Assembly: GCA_028554795.2 (NCBI GenBank) | Contig: CM068830.1 | Location: forward strand, 110,311,214 to 110,375,213 | Reading direction: 5' to 3' | From: Sinohyriopsis cumingii | Taxonomy: Eukaryota > Mollusca > Bivalvia > Unionida > Unionidae | DNA length: 64,000 nucleotides | Shown: positions 29,964-41,629 of the stretch, piece after piece | Layout of the letters: each line of letters opens with the position of its first letter | How positions within the stretch are numbered: position 1 is the first letter of the stretch | The notes under the pieces: model-generated | Database searches by the model: none | Seen by the model: only the letters and a program-made list of their open reading frames with translations | What the model was told of the DNA's origin: nothing | Position numbers and translations under genes: made by a program

Positions 29964-31869
29964 GACATACAGACGGACAGGAATAACTAGAAGTACAGTT
30001 ACATTTTGATTTAATTATATTTCTAGAGCAAATTCTTAACGTCTATTTGTATTGGTATATTTTCCCTCTTGATCTGTGTCTGTGTGTATATGAAAATATA
30101 AAGAAAAATTTAGAATGAAAAGCTTTTATTTTTAATTTATTTTTAAAATCGAATTCTTTTTGTACTTTTTGATGGGTGCGTTATTAGTTAGGGTTCCTGT
30201 TTCAAGATTCCCATTTTTCTCGCCCCCGGCCTAAAGTTTGCTTGGCTGGTATTCCCCTCCTTACGGCATTTGCCTATTGGTTGTTTTCCTAACCTTGTTT
30301 TGATAAAAGGATTTGCGATCCTTTCCAGGCATCTTTTATTAGTTAAGTGTATGCTGTATTTTTCAAGAGCTATATTGTTGTGTTGTTGTTTGTCCTAGGT
30401 ATGTGTATGGACTAACATTACTGGATAAAATTTTCATTAGTTGTTTTATGTTTTTAATCCTACCTAGATCTATATATTAAATAAATCCCTGAGGTAGCGG
30501 TGTCCGCTTTTGGCGTGTGGTTGTGACAGGTGGGTGCTGTCTTAGCTGCAATTCCCTTTATGAACCTGGATATCCCATATATTTCCACCATAGAGGACTC
30601 ATTCTTCTTCCTCATCCCCCCCCCATTATCATGCTTTCTTATTATTTTATACATATAAGAAAATGAAACAAAATATAAAACAAAAACAAAGATAAATTAC
30701 TGTTAGTTACCTGTTGTTTGTTTGTATGTTGTGCATGTTTTCCTTTGCTACTCACAAGTGTTAAAAATGTGTTTTTAGTCCCCTCGTTTCTTTGTTTTGC
30801 AATGTTCTAGTATGGTGTGCTTCTTTTCGTGAGCTCTTGTGCGATCCCTACTACTTCGTGTTAGCCACGTAGCTTTAGTTTACAAAATCTAGATTCGACT
30901 ATTGATTGTCAACTGAAACTTTTCGATCTTATCGTATGTAGTCTCTTATAAACACACATTAGTGATCATTCGTATGACAATAAATGATTACTAGAAGTAA
31001 AAATCTATCGTAGATACTGTTGGGTTAAGGTATGCTTGATGAAAACAAAATGTTTTATCAGTTAAATGGTGGACAAATTCGACAAAACAACGACTAAAAC
31101 TATAGAAGCTTGAGAATCTGACATCTAAAGGTCATAATTACAGGTTATTTAAAGCTAGTTTTCATTTAAACAAGATACATTTCTCATTAACCAAAATATA
31201 TCTAATTTTTTTTTTAATTTAGTTTAAAATTGCAAATCACAGATTTCCCGTAGAAACTGGTAGGTGGACTAATGTTCCATACTTTAGATATAATCGATTA
31301 ATTTAATCAGGTAGCGTAGGACACTTACAAACATTTTCTTGTTTTTGGATTGGGGTTTTAAATATTGTTAACCATGTTAAGCATTATGTAATATCATCAC
31401 ATGCTACATATATTCATGTTCTTTTTCTTGAAAACCTCATCTGTTACAACCTTTAAAACCTGAGTGTAATAAAGTCTTGTCTTGCATCGCACATTCATTT
31501 GACCTTCATTAGGATGAGCACAGCCCCTGTTCCTCTTGTTCCGACTTTTGTGTACCATTTTTGCAAGATAATTTTGGCGATCCTGCGGGCTTAGTTATCA
31601 GCATGTTATTGTTTACTTAGCATGCCCCCCGTCCTCCCCCCCCTCGCCTTCCCCCCTCCCCCGCTCTCTCTCTCTCTAACTCTTTCTCTCTCTTAGGATT
31701 GGGGATCCCCACCCCCCCCGACACTCATCATGTTAGTTATGTAAAGGGTTTATGAGTCTTTAGTGCTTGTCAAACATATATCCACTTTTGTTTTCTTCCT
31801 TACACAATCTCATTCCATAAGTAATACACCGTATCAATTGTTAATATTCCTTTTTTTATATTCGTAGCT

Positions 31870-33530
31870 TGACAAAATGGCCGCTTTCGCTTAACCGGCT
31901 TGAAGCAGCTGTTCCGGTTTTTAGTGCCGTTTTCATAATATTTGTGCTTGTTGCATGTTCTCATCTACGTTATTGTGTTCATTATGTATTGGCTGTTAAA
32001 TTTCTGTGTGTTTCTTCATCTCCTGGTTTTGGAAATGAGAACAATTAGACCTTTTCTTAGCTGTCTTGCTCCACTGTTCTTGAACAAACCGCCATCACGT
32101 GATACTCGCCAGTCGACCCGTTTATGCTACAATTGACCCTCATTAATTGCTTTAAATGATCGCTCCTTGGCTCTCCACATTACATCGTGCTATAGACTAA
32201 ACGAACTAGGACTACATTCATCATTTCCTAAATGTAGACAGAAACGAAAAAAGAAACGTTGTTTCAAAGCTGGCGTGCGTAGAACAGGAAGAAGAATTCC
32301 AGTTATCTCCCTTATTTCGGATCAACAATTTAAAATAAATTCGACCGTAAATTTAGATCACCTAATTCAAATCCCTATTACTTCGTCAACCTTTGTGTCA
32401 ACTATCCAAGAGATACCTCTGCGTATTGCATTATTCAATGCCCAGTTAGTAGGAGCACCGGAAAAGCGCACAGAAATAATTATTTTTATCAACGACCAGA
32501 ATATTGACGTCTTTTTCTTGATAGAAACATGGCCAAAAAACATCAGGCGATGAGCCCAAGTGTGCGGATCTAACACCCACTGGATACTCCATCAAGTCGG
32601 TCTCCCATAATTATCGCGGAAATGGAATTGTTGTCATCACAAAGAACTCCGTGATCAAACGTCTTAACCACACCACAACATTCAGTTTCGACCACACATC
32701 GTTTGAACTAGCCCGAACCACATTCACACTGGAGCAAAGGTCAGTCCATTTTTTCTGCCCATATCCGGTCTCCTAGTAGAAAAAACAAGCTGGTTGATTC
32801 TCTCTTTTCGGAGCAGTTTACAATTCTCCTGGACTATGGAAATTCGATAGGTGGCAACCTGATTATTCTTGGAGATTTCAACTTTCACTTTGACTGTCCC
32901 GGAAACCCAAATGCAAAACAACTCATAGATTCCGTTAATGTATTCAACCTAAAACAGTCAGTTAACAAAACCACCCATAAACATGGTCACATTTTAGATT
33001 GGATTCTTCATAGACCTGATGATAACATTCTACGGTCCTCCCTGGTATCCTATGATCTTGCATCAGATCATCTCTGCATTATATGCCATCTTGACGTATC
33101 AGTCCCTAACCTTCCACATTTATCTGCAACTAAGAAAAACCTCCGTAATTATAAATAGAACCAAACTAATCAACGACATCCAAGCTAACCTAACAACTTG
33201 CTTACCTCCTGCAGCAGAACAACTCGATAACCGCCTGCGTTCATTGCTTGACAAAACATGCCCCAGCACCAAGTGCAGAGTATCAATTCAAAAGTGTACT
33301 CCATTGTATAGCAGTGTTAGGGACAAGCTTCACACTGCTAAAAGAGACGTAGGATAAAGTTCATCATGTCAAGTCCACGAGTTTGTAAACGACAAACACC
33401 AAACGGTCCTTTCAGGACAGCCATATCTCTACAAATAGATAGACAACACAAAGATAGCCCAAAATCAAATAAAAATTAGACCCCTTTTCAGATAATTGAA
33501 CGATGTGCGTTTGTTGTTGTTTAAGCCACG
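31870..33530 (+). mobile_element. LINE fragment with AP-endonuclease domain, no reverse transcriptase
   Basis: From about 32400 to 33100 the plus strand encodes an apurinic-type endonuclease of a non-LTR retrotransposon ORF2. The motifs are LRIALFNAQ, IDVFFLIETW (catalytic Glu), ADLTPTGYSIKS, GNGIVVIT, LIILGDFNFHFD (GDFN), HGHILDWILHRPDD and ASDHLCI (SDH). The domain is broken by several stops and shifts, for example a stop after the first 128 codons (32551) and a change of frame by 33000. Linker-like ORF2 sequence continues weakly to about 33530, where Polinton sequence begins. No RT domain follows, so the 3' two thirds are missing. The style suggests a CR1/L2/Jockey-group LINE; the clade is not decided. 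Confidence 0.8.
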
Positions 33531-33539
33531 TATTACAAA

Positions 33540-33990
33540 ATTCAAGACAAAGGGTCACTTACTTTTTCTTTTTGTATATTCTCATCTTGAAATCAAAATG
33601 AAAATTTCACATTACAAAAGTTCATTTTCTTCATTCGCTGTCTCTCTTTTTGAATTTCTTCAGTGGCATAGGCTCTTCAACGACGTCTTCAATTTCTTCT
33701 CTTAGTCTTAGTGTATTGCATTTCTTGACTCGAATGGGTTCTTCATTATCCGAAGACCCCCACCCCTCCTCTTCCTCTCCTTTCATCTGTTTGTTATTTT
33801 TGTTATGGCACTTTGAAGACCAGTCGCATTTCTCTTGGCAATGATATCAGGCATCTTGAACTTTATTCCTATGCTTTGATTTTGTGGCCTGATGCCCTTT
33901 CTCCTAACATATATAGCACTTATCTTGACGTACATCACGAGAGAAGGAGTAATAAGTCGTCTTCTCTGAAGCATAATTTCGTATGACTCT
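33540..33990 (-). pseudogene. Zinc-knuckle gene, second copy (fossil)
   Basis: The minus strand aligns with the gene at 21.67-22.14 kb: the knuckle region YICRRKG, a second CCHC-like stretch, an acidic Glu-rich part and a charged end. It is divergent from the PolB at 34186, the same geometry as in element 2. More decayed than its relative. Confidence 0.6.
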
Positions 33991-34185
33991 CTGCAAATCT
34001 CTGTTCAAAATGGTAAGCTTTGGTGACTCTTCTAGCTTGACTGATAGATGATTGGACACGCTTACGGTAAAACACTAGTTCTGTATATAGGGCCCGCGGC
34101 GAGAAAAACTTAGTAAATGAAATTCTTTAGTTAACATGAAACGATCGCATTAGTCCAGTGAGAAAGCAGAATAAAGTAAGTAGAA

Positions 34186-36640
34186 ATGGCGTATCGACTC
34201 ACACGAGATGAGGTTTTAGCTATAATTCATGCGAGCGATTTCGAAGACGACATGAGTCAGCCTAAAACAACACCTTGCACGTATACCTTAAGACCAAGAG
34301 AGATTCGCGCAAAAGAAAGTCATTATGTAACTCCCAAAAAGTATTACCACATTCGAGATGCTAAATATGTACTTCCATAACTTTGTGAACGACGGTGAAA
34401 TTCAAAGATTTCAAGCCTGAAGTATTTCCTAAGAAAGTTGAATGTTTATGAGATTCCTTGTTAGAAACTCTGAAATAAACAATGTCAAGCAAAAGAAGAC
34501 TATCGTTGGAGACTCTTCATCCATTAAGACGGTTTGAGATCACCCGTCTGGATCGTAGTTGACACACCAGCAAAATCGACAAATGTCAACACTCCCACCA
34601 ACACAACGACGACTGTCATATCCCAGTCGGAAAAGTCACTCTTTACATGACCCAAGTTTCCCCATCTAACGTGAGTGGGCCACTCAGAAAACTGCTACTG
34701 GTGAACGAGATTCTAAGTACAATCGTATCATCATCTAAATTAACAACTCCAAAGACCACATGTTCTTAGGCTGGGCCATCCTCGTGGGTCGAATATATGC
34801 CGACAAGAACGAAACCGCAGAATTGAAAAGAGCATGGGACAGCATCGAAAATCTAACCGACCCAAGCAACGAAGAGAAATAGATCTGCTGTTAAAGCAAG
34901 TGTGCATATCGAAATAGTCCGCCTGTAGTATTCCTGAAATGAATAGAAAACCTCAAGACGCATTACTTTACATTAAAAGTGTATCCTTAAGTGGTTCGCG
35001 GAGCTCTGACATTTTGAGGACCCAATTACCACATGGAAAATACATGTACGTGTATCATTGTGAAAAAAATGCATAGCCATTGCCAGTATCATCTGATTTT
35101 GTAGGTCCTAATACTACTGCGAATAGGTGTGACCTAGGATTTGCCAATCGGGAACAACAAACTCAATGAGGAGAGAGATGATGGGGTTGATTAGCGACCA
35201 AGCCTTTCATTCCCGAAGGAAAATAACGAATCCACTACTTTTCTTGCAAGAGAACCTCTGTCTGTCCTACTTGTTAAGAATAACATCGCACGACACAAGG
35301 TCAACAACAGAAATGTTCTTCGCCCAAAGGATTTTATACACTCGACTTAAAACAAAAAGGACATACCATTATGGAGACTATTATTGCTATGCTCACAATT
35401 TCTCGGGATATGATGGACAATATCTTCTGAAAAACTATTTCCCTCCATCACTATGAACGGAGCCAAAGTCATTTAAATGAAAGTGGGACAAGTATAGTTA
35501 AAAGATTCCATGAGTTATCTATCAGTACCTTTGAGTCAAGTGCCGTTAAGGTTTCAAATGTCAGAAATGGTCAACGGGTATGTTTCACATTTTGTTTAAT
35601 ACCGGAATCAATCAGCAGGCTGTCCTCCTGCATTTGTCTTACGTTCACTATTACGACACCGACAATGTACACACCGAACAACCAGAAGCTTTCTACACTT
35701 GCCATCAATCTCATGCTTCCAAACCCTTTGCCTTTCAGGAATAAATATTAAAGTATTGACGATCAGACGAGGACATTTTATGCAGCTTACTTTGAAATAT
35801 TTCGACAATTCTTCCAAGACCACGAAGGTATTGATCCTTTGAAGAAGCCCCAAATCATCGCAAAAGGGTGTGAATTTGTGTACCGCAATATATCCATGCC
35901 CGAGAAAATACTAGCCATCATACCCTCTCAAACCTACCTCTTCATCATACGTAGATACTCTGCCAAAGCTCTGTGTTGATTTCATTAATTCTGCAAAAGG
36001 GACGAAAAAGGGTTCCAACATTCCATAAACCGGGACGACAAGAAAATTGAAAGTCATTCAGTGGATGGTTCGGATTTAGAAGACCTATACATCCAGTACG
36101 AATTTCATGCATTCTTTTTTCATGAATGCCCCCATCTGTTACCATCAAACTACAATTGACGATTCAAAACCGATCCCGCGTTCAGACGCATTGCTGAAAG
36201 TTAAAACGTGGTACATATCGAACCTCTGGACCCACGCGATAGCTTATTTGGAGAACGAACGAACGCCACATGCTTGGAGTACGACATGGATAGATTTCAA
36301 GAAGAATAAATCAAATACATCGATTTATATTCGTTGTATCCTTTGGTGTGCAAATATGGTAGACGTGGAATATATTATACGAAGTTTCAATACGAAGTCC
36401 CGATCAAATTCAAAGTCTTACCTCCTCCAACTTGTGCCATCTCATCTTACCACACAACTGCTAAAGGAAAATGATGTTTCATTTATGCGTACCTGTGCTA
36501 TAACCGTAATTATGACCAACCTTGTCTTCGCACCGAGAAAGAACGCGCTTTGACAGGAACGTGGGTCAGAGTCTAATTGTTTTTGGGTCTCTGGATCTGG
36601 GATATCGCGTGTTAAAAGTCTTCAAAGTATTCAACTTTCC
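34186..36640 (+). pseudogene. PolB: Protein-primed Polinton DNA polymerase B, second copy (fossil)
   Basis: It starts MAYRLTRDEVLAIIHASDFE at 34186 and shares SDFEDDMSQP and KYYHIRD with the start of the element 2 polymerase. At 35.39 kb YCYAHNFSGYDGQYLLKNY is the exonuclease II motif. Near 36.56 kb LTGTWV matches the late block of the other copy. A TATATAG box lies about 100 bases upstream. Same protein family as 18.3-21.5 kb. Broken many times. Confidence 0.75.
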
Positions 36641-36689
36641 AAACACATAACTCTAGCAACTCTGGCTGCTCTTCGACTGCTACCATGGC

Positions 36690-37200
36690 AAGCGATGCTG
36701 TTGTTGACTATCGAAATCAATGTCGTGCAAGTATCACCATCCGGATGTAAAGGCCATGTCGTTTATTACGATGTACATTGTCCATTTACTAGCGGAAGAG
36801 ATACATCACTTTCATTCTTTTGTTACTGGGCAATTGAGGCCGTGCGTTTGCATTCTTACCGATCGCATCCAAGCCTATGTAACTACTCCAGATACCACTA
36901 CCACATCATCGAAATGCATCTGTCAAAAGAAGAATGCACGATGCTTTGGGCTTTTCCTGGTCATTGTGACTTTGAACGTCGATTCCAGACGTTCAAAAGA
37001 AAATGACCTAAATACTGGACGAACTTGCCCCCAGACCTGGATTTTTTATATTTAGGAGAAGGAAATTACGTCACGTGTTTCAGATGTGGTGGGTCACTTC
37101 ATCAGTGGGATTATACCTTGCCTGGAAGAAGTCAAATGGTTTCCTAACTGTGAAGATGTCAATGCCTGCGTTTTGTTTGACCAAGTATTATCATCTTCAT
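36690..37200 (+). pseudogene. BIR-domain (IAP-like) gene, copy 1 (fossil)
   Basis: The BIR pattern is visible around 36.96-37.16 kb: CDFERRFQTFKRK, a following LDF.YLGEGNYVTCFRCGG, then LHQW and a WFPNC end. Baculovirus IAP repeats bind zinc with three Cys and one His and block caspases; viruses use them to keep host cells alive. It lies just after PolB. Two closer-spaced relatives follow at 40.5-41.6 kb. Broken. Confidence 0.65.
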
Positions 37201-38260
37201 GGATATATTTGTTGCTTGCCTTTGAAGCTAAGAGAACGCATTTGCAGAGAGTTTGTCCAGATAAAGAAATATTTCATCCTTTACGATACAAATGTTTTAA
37301 CCAGTGGTACCTGAATGGCAAAATTCAAAATTACACAGAATTCTAAAGGAAGGTTTGGAGGATTAAAAAGTGTGTCGATTTGTGACCAATAGTATTTTTC
37401 TGTGTATACGAAGACCGATTATTTAGAGGCACTTTGATACAAAAGAGCTTGCCGGTACGCCACGGCCTTAATCAGTAGTGTGGCAACATAATCTCTAGAA
37501 TGAAGTCAATGCCATTATTCAGAATCTAGAGGATTACCAAGATTTATCAGAATAAGTGTTTCTATTTAATTTGTGACGATATGTCGTGTTCGTGTGGCTA
37601 CATTTCGATGATTTCTTTTACAAGCAGATTCATTATTTACTATTTAGGAAATGTACCTGCGAAGAAATCATGGTCACACATATGACATTAAATATGAACC
37701 AGAGGCTCATTCTGTTAAAGATGGTGCGAAGTCCGATCGATACCTTTCTATCTCTGTGCAAAGAAACACTTTCTGGTGCACAATGGACTGTTAATGCTTG
37801 CTAATATGTGTTTGTAGCTTACGACATACACGAACCTTGGAAAGATGTACGTGACTGGAAACCTTTTAGCTTCGATGCTTGGATACAAGGAATGCGAAGT
37901 GCATGACTATGACAAATATATTTGCAATCGATAAAATGGATGACAATAAAACCCGAGTTGAACATGACATTCAAGCCCATGGTAGAAACAGTGATAGAAG
38001 AACCCATCACGGTGGAAACTCACTCTCAAGACAGTTCTTTCGTACACATTGAACGACTGAAAGGCCATTCTTGGAGGACAAATTAGAGATTGTAAATGGT
38101 GTAGAGACTAAAAGATTTGAGAACGTCCCTAGAAGCCATTCGACACACTATCATCGAGTATGTTGTGCACTGACGTTTTCATATACAGCTTTGGCCATTT
38201 TTATTAGTGTCGTCTTGATGTACATATTCATTTATACGTATGATAAATTCTTGTAAACAT
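37190..38260 (+). pseudogene. Accessory families A and B, copy 1 (fossil)
   Basis: The first part carries LPLKLRERICREFVQIK and LRYKCFNQWYLNGKI, the signature of accessory family A seen again at 41.6-42.8 kb. From about 37.69 kb the second part matches family B at 42.98-43.57 kb: NQRLILLKM, then WKDVRDWKPFSF, and a strongly hydrophobic C-terminal stretch (ALAIFISVVLMYIFIY) that would anchor it in a membrane. No known domain. Both are unknown in function and broken. Confidence 0.55.
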
Positions 38261-38319
38261 TAAACGCGTCTCCGAAAAATGAAATCTCTTATATTGTCAG
38301 AATTCGTATTACCTAAGTT

Positions 38320-39250
38320 ATGGCTACATCTTCTTCCACCATTCCTCTGTTCTCAAAGTCACTGACGAAAAATTAGATTGCCAAAGTTGGGAGGTCCTTT
38401 GTCTTCGCCATCCCTTTAACATGGAGATTGCAGGAACGAGTGGTTCAGGCAATATTGAATTTGTCAAACGTGTGATTGAACACAAAGCCCATTGGATAGA
38501 TTGTTCACGCCCAAGCATCCTGTGGTGTTCCAAAGAGTTGCAATCGGCTTACACAAAAGTTCAAGAAAGTTCAGCAGAATTCATTGTGCTTATTCAAGAT
38601 ATTCATCGTGAAGATGATGGGATCGTGTCTAACCTGAAGCAAACACATCTGGTCGTCATCAACGGCATTTTAGGAGAAGACTAAGAATAAATTAAACTGT
38701 GGTTCGAACGTAATGCTAGTATCGTTGACGTTACACACAATTTGTCTCAATAAAATAAAGCACATCATACCATCACTCTCAATGCACATTAAGTGGTCTT
38801 GTTTAAATGCCCAATAGATAAATCTCAAGTGTAAGCGTAAGTCAAACATTTAGAAACCTCTTGGAAAGATTATACTTACGAAGATTCCAATCAAATACCT
38901 CATGCATATTTACTCGTTAGTTCAAAACCCACCTCTCCAGATTATTTGAGATTTCGTACACATCTTTTTCACCTCTGGTGCTGAGAAAGAATGCCAGTCA
39001 TTTACACATTCCCATCGGCATGAACAAAAATTACAAAACTTTCCTTCACATATTTTCTGTTCATCAGTAGTTGACATGACTTTGTTCCAATATTACCTTC
39101 TCTCCATACTGATTCGTGCGCCGTACGGCATTATTCGCAAAAAAAGATGTACAAATATGTACCCACTTGTTAGCAGTCAGTATCAAAGAAGTCTTATGGT
39201 GGTTTTTATTGACAGCCCGTCAGTTACTTCAATGAATGATCTCCACCCAT
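38320..39250 (+). pseudogene. ATP: Packaging ATPase of the second family, copy 1 (fossil)
   Basis: It aligns with the better copy at 43.65 kb: TSGSGNIEFVKRVIEHKAHW at the P-loop region, IVLIQDIHREDDG, and QTHLVVINGIL at the Walker B region. It lies after accessory family B, as in the second run. FtsK/HerA-type genome packaging. Broken. Confidence 0.7.
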
Positions 39251-39259
39251 CGTCAAACT

Positions 39260-39600
39260 AAACGCTTGTTTGAAAAACATCAAATGGCCTTGTTAGAACT
39301 GGCACAACAGAGAATCGATGCTAAACCCCAAAAATCAAATCATTTTGAAACCTAGTGGAAGCAGCTATCTAGGCATTGTCATCAGTCGTTCCCTCATAAA
39401 ACGGCATCCTAATGCCCCAGCAGCCACCAAGAAATCTCCTCTCACAAAGGAAGTTCCAGGAAGAGGAACGAAATTGCAATGCTCAATGTACACCCCAAGA
39501 AAAAAGAAAGGCCCAAAGAAAAAAAATTCCAAAGAAGATTATTACTAGCATGAAAGGTACCGCTCTTTGGATGCAACCGTACTCCCAAAAGCCATAGTGT
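39260..39600 (+). pseudogene. Lys-rich protein after the ATPase, copy 1 (fossil)
   Basis: It has the segment SLIKRHPNAPAATKKSPL and a run of Lys (PRKKKGPKKKN). The same position after the second ATPase holds LIKWDPNAP and Lys-rich sequence. A strongly basic tail suggests DNA binding. About 350 bases past it (39.6-39.95 kb) I see nothing recognisable. Broken. Confidence 0.45.
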
Positions 39601-39957
39601 ATCCAACTTCTTCGGCCATGAGATACCAGCCAAATCTAACTTAACACTCATATTTCTTAAATTATGAAAGAACGTTTTCAGCATGGACGAACACTTCTTC
39701 TTTTTCTGTAACGGATTCTGCTAGAAAATGTGCCCTCACCAAAGTACAGGATGGAACAGGAGTATGATGAAGTTTAGTGGATTTATCAAAACAAGAATGA
39801 TCATGACTTAGTCTGTTGAAAACATTTCAACGTTACTTAATGCCAGTGAGAAGTTGCTATGACGTATTGACAATCTCTTGTGTAGAATTCCAGTATCGAA
39901 GAGACGTGTGCAAAACAATTCACTTAATTTATGGATTTTGGGGTATGAAATGAAATG

Positions 39958-40115
39958 TCTGTTGATGAGGGGCGAAATGTCCTGGGCCGAAACGTCCATG
40001 GGGAGAAACGTCCATGTACCAGGTCGGGCGAAATGTCCATTGAAGCGGGGCGAAATGCCCATTGAAGTGGGGCGAAATGTCCTGGGCCGAAACGTCCATG
40101 GGTCGAAACGTCCAT
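39958..40115. repeat. GGGCGAAATGTCC / GGGCCGAAACGTCC tandem array
   Basis: Eight or so imperfect copies of a 13-17-base unit, alternating GGGCGAAATGTCC and GGGCCGAAACGTCC with short spacers. It lies at the join between the two runs of Polinton genes, so it may be a recombination site or a later insertion. Confidence 0.85.
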
Positions 40116-40119
40116 AACT

Positions 40120-40410
40120 GGGGAAGGATTATCTACTTCGAATGTTTTAGTTAGAACAGGATTTGTCTACTTGGGACCTGAGACTGGATTTGGATACGAA
40201 GTACAGTGTGTCAGTTGCGGTCTAAATTTACGAATGGGTATATGTATCTATAAAGATTCAGCTATTCTGGAACATCCTCGATGGTCTCCGCCCTGTCCTT
40301 ACCGTTCTATGACCTTTCCACCCATCACACTACGGTACGATTATGACGGTACCTTAAGGAAGGTAGTACCGTTGTCCAGGAAGAAGAAAAAAAAAAAAAA
40401 ACAAGACTTC
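40120..40410 (+). pseudogene. BIR-domain fragment (fossil)
   Basis: The end of a BIR is visible: FVYLGPETGFGYEVQCVSCG, NLRMG and AILEHPRWSPPCPYRS, matching C..C, H and C zinc ligands. A Lys-rich run follows. It begins directly after the tandem array, so the front is missing. Confidence 0.6.
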
Positions 40411-40527
40411 CAAAACTAAACTAAAAAAGGAACGATGTACAAGCTTGAGACTTCATTGGGACTAGTATAAAAAGGGACAATATGCAAGATCGATTATTCA
40501 TTGTGACTACCAAGACCAAGCGAGAAA

Positions 40528-41160
40528 GATGAATACTTTCAGGGAAACACAAAACAAGTAAAGACAGGCACAATTCAAGTTCGGTGATTCTCAAGTTAAG
40601 TGCGATGCTGTTCCTTACGATGAGAGCGATGTCGTACGCTGTGACATCAGAGATGAAGTAAAGCATCATGGGAACTTTGTTCTCGTTAATACTACTACTA
40701 CCACTACACATACCATAGAAAGAGATTATGTGCGTGTCAAACCTGACAGATGCGAAAGCAATGCCAATAGTGATCGTGGACTCATTACTGGTTTTCATTG
40801 TGGATGTCAACCTGCATGTCTACCACCCTATGGATTATCCAACACTGAGCAAACTCCTGTCTATGTCACCCTTCCTTCATCGAAACGAACCTGTGACAGA
40901 CGATTATTCGTTCCCTGTGCATTTGCATGAATACTGCGACTTTGAAAATCGTCTTCAATCGTTCAAAGGAAAATGGCCTAAATATTTGGGAGGACCGACC
41001 CACGAAGATATAGCCAGAGCCGGATTTTTCTACTCGGGAGATGGGGATAAAATGAAGTGCTTTAGTTGTGGTGTGTCACTTCACCAGTGAGAACAATAAG
41101 ATTAAACATACCTGGAAGATGCTCGATGATCCCCGAATTGTCACTATTTACTATACCTAA
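40528..41160 (+). pseudogene. BIR-domain (IAP-like) gene, copy 2 (fossil)
   Basis: It starts near MNTFRETQNK; a TATA box (AGTATAAAAAGG) lies about 60 bases upstream. A region with C-rich HCGCQPACLPPYG precedes the BIR: CDFENRLQSFKGKWPKYLGG, then EDIARAGFFYSGDGDKMKCF and SCGVSLHQ, then ARWSPNC. This is the clearest BIR in the window. The role is probably anti-apoptotic; the fold binds zinc. The last 440 bases are duplicated in tandem right after it. Broken. Confidence 0.75.
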
Positions 41161-41610
41161 AGTGTTTATGTGCGTGTCAAACCTGACGGATGCTAAAGCA
41201 ATGCCACTCGTGATCGTGGACTCTTTACTGGTTTTCATTTTGGATGTCAACCTGCACGTCTACCAACCTACGGATGATATCCAACACTGAGCAAATTCCC
41301 GTCGATGTCACCCTTCCCTCATCGAAACGAACCTGCGAAAGACGAATATTCGTTCCCTGTGCGTTTGCCTGAATACTACGACTTTGAAAATCGTCTTCAA
41401 TAGTTCAAAGGAAAATGGCCTAAATATCTGAGAGGACCAACCCACGAATATTTAGCCAGAGCCGGTTTTTCTACTTGGGCGAAGGGGATAAAGCGAAATG
41501 CTTTAATTGCCGTGTGTCACTTTACCAGTGGGAGCAACACGATTCAACGTATCTGGAACATGCTCGATGGTCCCCGAATTGTCACTATTTACCTTTAGTG
41601 GGACGACATC
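41161..41610 (+). pseudogene. BIR-domain gene, tandem copy 3 (fossil)
   Basis: It is a direct repeat of 40.72-41.16 kb. The shared string GTGCGTGTCAAACCTGAC, a following TCGTGGACTC.TTACTGGTTT segment, and the FENRLQ, WPKYL and LARAG BIR residues are all present. Divergence between the two is modest, so the duplication postdates capture of the gene. Broken. Confidence 0.7.
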
Positions 41611-41629
41611 AGTAACGCCTGAATGGATA

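Noticed and set aside
32167-32553. 128-residue open frame as a possible host gene
   Set aside because: The LRIALFNAQ and IETW motifs place it in a LINE AP-endonuclease domain.
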